Below, piece after piece: positions 58,793-64,000 of a stretch of DNA of 64,000 nucleotides (positions within the stretch are counted from its first letter, which is position 1; the number at the start of each line of letters is the position of its first letter). The notes under the pieces are model-generated. The model worked only from the letters and a program-made list of their open reading frames with translations. It had not been told where the DNA came from and searched no databases. The position numbers were made by a program, and so were the translations under genes. The stretch lies in contig NC_039364.1 in NCBI RefSeq assembly GCF_003573695.1, positions 65,864,256 through 65,928,255 on the forward strand, read 5' to 3'. Origin of the DNA: Papaver somniferum (taxonomy: Eukaryota > Streptophyta > Magnoliopsida > Ranunculales > Papaveraceae).

Positions 58793-61199
58793 TGTTAGAG
58801 CATTGCTCGGTCGAACTCGCATGCGTTGCTATCTCAAGCATGTTTGTCAATGTTAGTGATCAAAACTATAAGTCTTGATTTCTAGTCTACTATAGCTAAG
58901 TCTCGGACTAGGATAGAAAGTGTAGTTGAGCTCAAGGACTTCATGGCGATCCATCATACAAGAAGAAGAACTACTCAAGGAACCGGTGGAACTTCTCGTC
59001 AAAAAGGTATGTGAAGACTTGAACTTATCTATCACTCAAAAGTCTATCTATTCTATCTCCTACTTCTTGAGACAAAAAGTCGTATGCTATATATAGACTT
59101 TGATTATACACAGTTGGTATTTCGATCCGAGTATACCACACCTATCTATATCTCGAAATATGTGTTGGTAATCTTTTCGCTTCGACCAAGCGTATATTTA
59201 CCTAGTGACGAAAGTCATGATATATTTCAATCACTTTGAAAATTGCTTTTACAAAGAATGTTTCAATGATTGGAATGAGAATTTAGATTACATAACCAAT
59301 GGTGTACATAAGCATTGTTGTGGAAACACATTTATGTATAAGTCCTATTCCTTGAACCAAAGTTTGCGAACTTTGTTGATCAAGAGAACCGGAAGAATGG
59401 CGTGAGCCAAGTCCGCGAACTGCCGAAGTTCTCAAACCCGAGAATTTCTGCTGGAGTTGACAAACTAGTGCGTGAAGCTAAGTCCGCGAACTTAGTACAC
59501 GAACCCAGTCCAAGAACCGGCTAAGTTCTCATCCCGAGAATTTCTGCTGGAGTTTGTAAACTCTGCCCGGTAACTTAAGTCCGCGAACCAAGTCTGCGAA
59601 CTTAAGAAGGTTATATATCTGAAGATGATTTCTAAACTTAAACTTAAAAAGACTAAGGAATGCAGTTTGCAAACCGTGGCTATAAAAGTTCATGAACCGA
59701 TTCGAGTGAATCAAATCATCTTTGCTTCAATTGTGTCTTGGGTAGTCACATAAGAATTTGTTACAATTGAACAACTCTCTAACTAGTTCATTTGAGTCAT
59801 GTGAACTAGTTATGGTGAAGAAGAACATGGTTGATATGAAATGCTCATATGTGTAACCTTTTGGTTAACTATTATTGAACCAACAAGTGCATACGTTTGG
59901 GTACGGTGAACAAACCTAGAAGCGTGTATTTCAGTTGTATGTAACAAGCTAAGTTTTCGGTCTAACGGTTGAGAAATATTAGCTTGAATCTGGATATTGA
60001 TTGCTTTGTTACCAAGGTAACTTAATGGAAAACCCTGATTTGAAAAACTATATAACGGGACATCTAACATCAATGCAAAACTAATCCCCACACCTTACAT
60101 GTGATACTAGTTTGCGTGCTAGAGTCGGTTCTCCTTTAACCTTTGGTTTTCTTCTTCTAAAACCAAGTTAACGACTTAAAGACTTCATTGGGATTGTGAA
60201 GCCAGACCGATACTAATTTATCGTAGTTGTGTGATCTGATCTTGCATCTTCTATCGTACGAGTACAATCATATTGATTGGCTTGAGATTGATATCTCTGA
60301 TAGGAAAGATATAGAAAGTAATCACAAACATCTTCGTCTCATCGTTTGTGATTCCGCAACATCTTGTTTCGCTACCATATGATTAAGATTGTTGTGAGGT
60401 GATTGATAACTCTAGGCTGTTCTTCGGGAATATAAGACCGGATTATCAATTTGTTCCTGTTCACCATGATTACTATCAAAAGACGGAACAAAACCTTTTA
60501 GGGTTTATCTGTGGGAGACAGATTAATCCTTCGATAGACTTGTCTATGTGAGACAGATTTGTTTGTCATCAAGTCTTCGACTTTGGGTCGTAGCAACTCT
60601 TAGTTGTGGGTGAGATCAGCTGAGGGAATCAAGTGTGCAGTATCCTGCTGGGATCAGAGGCGTATGGAGTACAACTGTACTTTGGATCAGTGGGAGACTG
60701 ATTCGGGTTCAACTACAGTCCAGTCTGAAGTTAGCTTGGAATAGGCTAGTGTCTGTAGCGGCTTAATACAGTATGTGTTCAATCTGGACTAGGTCCCAGG
60801 GTTTTTCTGCAATTGCGGTTTCCTCGTTAACAAAATTTCTAGTGTATCTGTTATTTCAGTTTCCGCATTATATTGTTTTATCTTTATAATTGAAATAATA
60901 CAGGTTGTGCGTTAGATCATCAATTAGAGTAATCCAACCTTGGTTGTTGATTGTCATTGATTGATCCTCAGATATTGGTCTTTGGTACCATACGAGTTAT
61001 TCCTTGTATTTGATTAGGACTCGCTGATTTCTATTAGCTTGAGTAAATCAAAACAAGTGAGAGATATTAAATCCTTGAGATACTTTTACCTAGATTGAGC
61101 CTAACTGTCTAGTTGATTCTCTACAAAGCATCTCAGAGTTAGTCCATACAGATTGCTAAGCGAAATATTGGATGGTGTTGTTAGACCCCCGCTTTTTCA
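58793..61199 (+). repeat. Complete family-A LTR shared by A2 and A3 (2407 bp)
   Basis: TGTTAGAGCATTGCTCGG to GCTTTTTCA. A PPT precedes it and a PBS follows it, so it ends one internal region and begins the next. TATATAAC at 60049. The AGTCCGCGAAC box array lies at about 59408-59600. Confidence 0.92.
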
Positions 61200-61201
61200 A
61201 T

Positions 61202-61213
61202 TGGTATCAAAGC
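61202..61213 (+). other. Primer-binding site of A3
   Basis: TGGTATCAAAGC, 11 of 12 matches to the initiator tRNA-Met type site, two bases after the LTR end. Confidence 0.85.
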
Positions 61214-61265
61214 AGGCAAACACGTTTAATACCTTACAAGTCTGTGTTTGTAGTGATCTGACTCT

Positions 61266-62723
61266 ATGGACAGTTGTGTTATCTCAGTAAACGTACCACC
61301 AGTCTTCGATGGCTCAAACTACCTATGGTGGAAAGTTGCGATGTGTAGTTTTCTTCAATCGCGTGATTTCCAATCATGGGTTTATGTTGTAAATGGATAT
61401 GAGGTTCCCGTCGTTATAGTTTAAAATGTTACCATGCTTAAAAACATCGGTACATATACTGTTGCTGAGTCTCTTGCTGCAAAGCAAAACTCCGACGGTT
61501 TGAATGCCATCATGCATGCCATTACCCCAGATCTTCGACACCATATGGCTTCTTTCTCCACGTCTAAAGATGCTTGGGATACTTTAGAAACTGTATTTGA
61601 AGGTAACACCAGTGAAAAGGAAGCTAGGCTTCAAAACCTTAACTCCGAATGGGAAGACCTTCATATGGCATAAGAAGATTCATGTGATGAATTTTATCAC
61701 AAAATGTATGAAATTGTTAATGCATCCTGTGCATTGGGTAGGACTATTCCTGAAAGGGAAATTGTGATGAAGATTCTCAGATCGCTGCCATCTAAATACG
61801 AGTCTAAAAAGCATGCCATCATTAAGGGAAATAACCTTGATACACTTTCGTGAAATACACTTGTCGGGAAACTTAAAATTTTCGATCGCGAATCAAGAGA
61901 TAAACTTCACTCGTATAGTAATCATGTTACTACTCTTGATGGAAAATCTCACTGTCCTAAATTGATTGATGAGAAAAATGAGAATTGCGTTATTTCTACG
62001 TTGTCTTTGCTCATACAACAACTTAAGAAAATTCTTAGACGAAGTAAAAGAAAGTATCAAAAAGAAGCTCGATCAATCAATAAAAGGGATAAGAGAGTTC
62101 AGAAAAACTGTACTAGCGAAACGGGTCTCGTGTGCTGCAAAAGTGCTCATACTTCCAAAGGTCCAGATATTCAGGTGAATAAGATAACTAAAGCATGGAT
62201 GAATACTCTTGATTATTGTCCTGAGGATGAAACCTGTGATTGTTCTCTTAATCTCTTTGCTGAAAATCACAATCGTGATTCTTGTGCGACATGCCGAATT
62301 ACTCCAACGGTGTCTCATAAGCGGTGTCAGCAAACGTCACCCAACTATATATCACTCTCTAGTCATCTTGACAACAAGGGTGATATAGAGAAACACAAGA
62401 TGCTACCAAATCTCTCGGTTTCTTTGTGTGAAAATCAGGATCATCCTAACGCGAATGATCAAAAGCATTCCTTTTCTGCTAAATATTGTGTGCAGAAGAA
62501 GAAGAAATCTCCTATGAAATCCTTTTTTCCTCAAAAAGTGATTTCTAGAACATGCAGGATGTGCAAAAAATCAACAATCAAGTTCTTCAAAACTGTGATT
62601 AAAAGGGAAAAGAATGATTTGCATAGCTCTTCTTTCTTACAGAAACTTGAATCAACAAACAATTTCCCCCCTCACGAGAGATATCCCTGTCCTATCTTGG
62701 ATTGGAATAATTATGATCTATAA
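61266..62723 (+). pseudogene. A3 gag with three in-frame stops
   Basis: One frame from ATG 61266 (VPPVFDGSNYLWWKVAMCSF) to the stop at 62721, interrupted at 61422, 61671 and 61851. UBN2 part as in A2 (SKDAWDTLETVFEGNTSEKE). From about 61880 the sequence departs from A1 and A2: a long Cys/Lys-rich region with CRITPTVSHKRC and CRMCKKSTIKFFK and a basic run (KKILRRSKRKYQKEARSI), but no clean CX2CX4HX4C knuckle. So the C-terminal half of gag has been exchanged or has evolved very fast. Confidence 0.8.
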
Positions 62724-62734
62724 TCTTGTTGATT

Positions 62735-62788
62735 CATGATTCTTTCGTCTATCCCTCTTAGGAAAGAATCATGATTTTCAAGAGGGAG
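62735..62788 (+). other. Overlapping inverted repeats after A3 gag
   Basis: TCATGATTCTTTC (62735-62747) pairs with GAAAGAATCATGA (62763-62775), 13 bp, 15-nt loop. TCCCTCTT (62753-62760) in that loop also pairs with AAGAGGGA (62781-62788), so the two helices exclude each other or form a pseudoknot. Starts 12 nt after the gag stop. Confidence 0.75.
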
Positions 62789-62967
62789 TGTTGAAATGCA
62801 TCTGTTAAATTCCTTGTAGTATTCGTCTTTGTTTATTCTCCTCTGGTACCGTTGTTGTTCCTGTACGGTTTCTGGCTCTTTAAAGGACTGGTTCAGGAAA
62901 TAACCAAATTCTGTTAGGGTTTGGTAAAAGGTCCTTTTTGGAAATTCCCCATCTTCATTCTTTTAAA

Positions 62968-63339
62968 ATGAAGTTTCTCCTCTTATGTATGATCATTTCA
63001 TTTACCTTCTCTATCATGTCCTCCTCTAGTCTTTCAAGCAAAGAAAGTGATGTACGGACTATTTTGTTTCCTTCTAAGAAGATTCGTTTTGATTCTTCTG
63101 ATAATGAAATGTGTTATGACAAGCATATCCCATCCTCTGATGAGAATCCTTCAGTCTCACAATTTGATAAGATCTCTTTAACCATGAATCTTGTCTTGGA
63201 TCAAGTATGTGCCCTGAAAAGTGAACTCGAAGCTTCTTCCAAAAGACTTGAAGAAAAGATGGATAATCTTGAATCTATTATTGATCTAATCGAAGATGAG
63301 CTTGATGAATATAGGGAATATGAGAAGAATTCAAAGTAA
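62968..63339 (+). CDS. A3 ORF2: small protein with hydrophobic N-terminus and coiled coil
   Basis: 123 codons from ATG 62968, preferred over 62938 because the hydrophobic stretch MKFLLLCMIISFTFSIMSSS then sits at the very N-terminus, like a signal peptide or anchor. The rest is acidic/Ser-rich and ends in a coiled coil (MNLVLDQVCALKSELEASSK, LEEKMDNLESIIDLIEDELD). Intact, while the gag of the same element has three stops. Possibly env-like in position, but too short and unlike known env-like ORFs. Confidence 0.5.
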   Translation: MKFLLLCMIISFTFSIMSSSSLSSKESDVRTILFPSKKIRFDSSDNEMCYDKHIPSSDENPSVSQFDKISLTMNLVLDQVCALKSELEASSKRLEEKMDNLESIIDLIEDELDEYREYEKNSK

Positions 63340-63344
63340 GTGTA

Positions 63345-64000
63345 ATGCATCATAGAGGTTATTTCTGTTTGCCTAGTATGTCTTCTTTTTGGTTTAGTTG
63401 GAAGAATAACTAGTGCTTGAATAGCAATGATTGTGACTACGCATAGCTATTATTTTTTCATCTTCTTGTTCTTTTTTAGGTTTTTGGTTTAAAAAATTCC
63501 TGAAAATATTTGGAGGATGATGTTTTTGCAGTATTTAATCTTTATGATTTGTTATATTGCAACTTGTTATGGGATATTGTTGTTTACGTCCGTGAACTAT
63601 GTTTATCCCATCTTTGTCAAAAGTAAAGTCGTTTATGATCGATATTCATGTATTGGTTAAAGAATGAATGGACTTTTGACAATTACAAAAGTTAAGCCTA
63701 TATTATCAATCTTTGACGGAAGATAAGTTAAAATCCTTTGTTTGCAAGGATTATGTCTATTGAATATCGTTATGCGAATAGTGATGGAAGATAGAATGAA
63801 TCCTTGTGTATTCCACAGTATCGATCTTTACTGATCCATATTTTATGTAATACTGTGAGGCTCCGTAATGTGTCTTATGTTGAGCACTAAACAACCAAGT
63901 TGATTATTTTTGATTGGCTTTGTGGTTGGTCCGTAAGGTACTATATGTCGAGCATTATGAACTAAATTAATCATCTTGTTTGGTTATTTAGTTATTACTC
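63345..64000 (+). other. A3 3' noncoding spacer (partial)
   Basis: Collinear with 26316-26960, including 'gtcttatgttgagcac' near 63876 and 'tatatgtcgagcat' near 63942. Cut by the window end. Confidence 0.7.

Larger units (their letters stand above)
53786..61199 (+). mobile_element. Family-A non-autonomous Copia-type element A2
   Basis: Left LTR (5'-truncated, 53786-55342), PBS, gag, small ORF, hairpin spacer, PPT and complete right LTR (58793-61199). No pol gene. The right LTR also serves as the left LTR of A3. Confidence 0.85.
61200..64000 (+). mobile_element. Family-A element A3, internal region running off the window
   Basis: PBS, gag, hairpin, small ORF and the start of the hairpin spacer, in family-A order, with no pol. 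The right LTR would lie about 1 kb beyond the window if it is like A1. Confidence 0.85.

Noticed and set aside
62968..63339. True retroviral-type envelope gene
   Set aside because: Too short, no receptor or fusion features, no C-terminal anchor; only a hydrophobic N-terminus and a coiled coil.

Overview
This is nuclear DNA of a flowering plant, very probably a eudicot. The evidence is a six-exon plant cinnamyl-alcohol-dehydrogenase gene with GT-AG (and one GC-AG) introns, plant-type Copia LTR retrotransposons primed by initiator tRNA-Met, a plant L1 LINE with an RNase H domain, CACTA and Stowaway-like MITEs, a DUF1985/Ulp1 gene and F-box-associated and CTLH gene fragments. Some repeat sequences remind me of Papaveraceae/Ranunculales, but that is memory and not evidence. 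Roughly three quarters of the window is mobile DNA or its remains.

Layout. 1-3.4 kb: an intact CAD1/geraniol-dehydrogenase-like gene (+). 3.9-11.1 kb: a decayed pol-less LTR element (family B) with both LTRs truncated. 11.1-19.4 kb: unassigned repeats and a second family-B LTR (12.1-17.8 kb) split by a TIR element, which itself contains a 5'-truncated reverse-transcriptase/endonuclease pseudogene (-). 19.4-20.8 kb: fragments of two more LTRs. 21.8-33.1 kb: a DUF1985-Ulp1 (C48 peptidase) gene broken in a coding exon by a family-A Copia element (22601-30412) with a perfect TTTGG target duplication. 34-38.4 kb: gene debris (F-box-associated fragment, tRNA-Trp-like gene with a UCG anticodon, two tandem copies of a MAEA/GID9-type CTLH exon, an unassigned exon pair). 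38.7-39.0 kb: a 63-bp-arm hairpin repeat. 40.2-41.1 kb: a small basic helical protein gene whose intron 2 carries a CACTA MITE at the splice acceptor. 43.2-43.6 kb: an intact intronless 126-aa gene. 44.4-50.5 kb: a near-complete but dead L1 LINE with an 18-bp target duplication. 51.0-51.6 kb: a second LINE tail (-). 53.8-64 kb: two family-A internal regions that share one complete 2.4-kb LTR.

The family-A elements share one plan: long LTR, initiator-Met PBS, Copia-type gag with CCHC knuckle(s), no protease/integrase/RT/RNase H, a short unrelated coiled-coil ORF, a noncoding 3' spacer with repeated imperfect hairpins, PPT and LTR. Family B has the same plan but a non-gag ORF in the gag position. 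They look like non-autonomous elements that depend on an autonomous SIRE/Maximus-like Copia for pol. The LTRs of three lineages carry unrelated repeat arrays at nearly the same offset (about 560-620 bp from the LTR start). Together with the post-gag inverted repeats and the 3' hairpins, this structured noncoding content is the least explained part of the window. Cellular genes likely to be functional are few: the CAD gene, the 126-aa gene and possibly the small basic-protein gene. Statements about splicing come from reading consensus sites and conserved frames, not transcripts.
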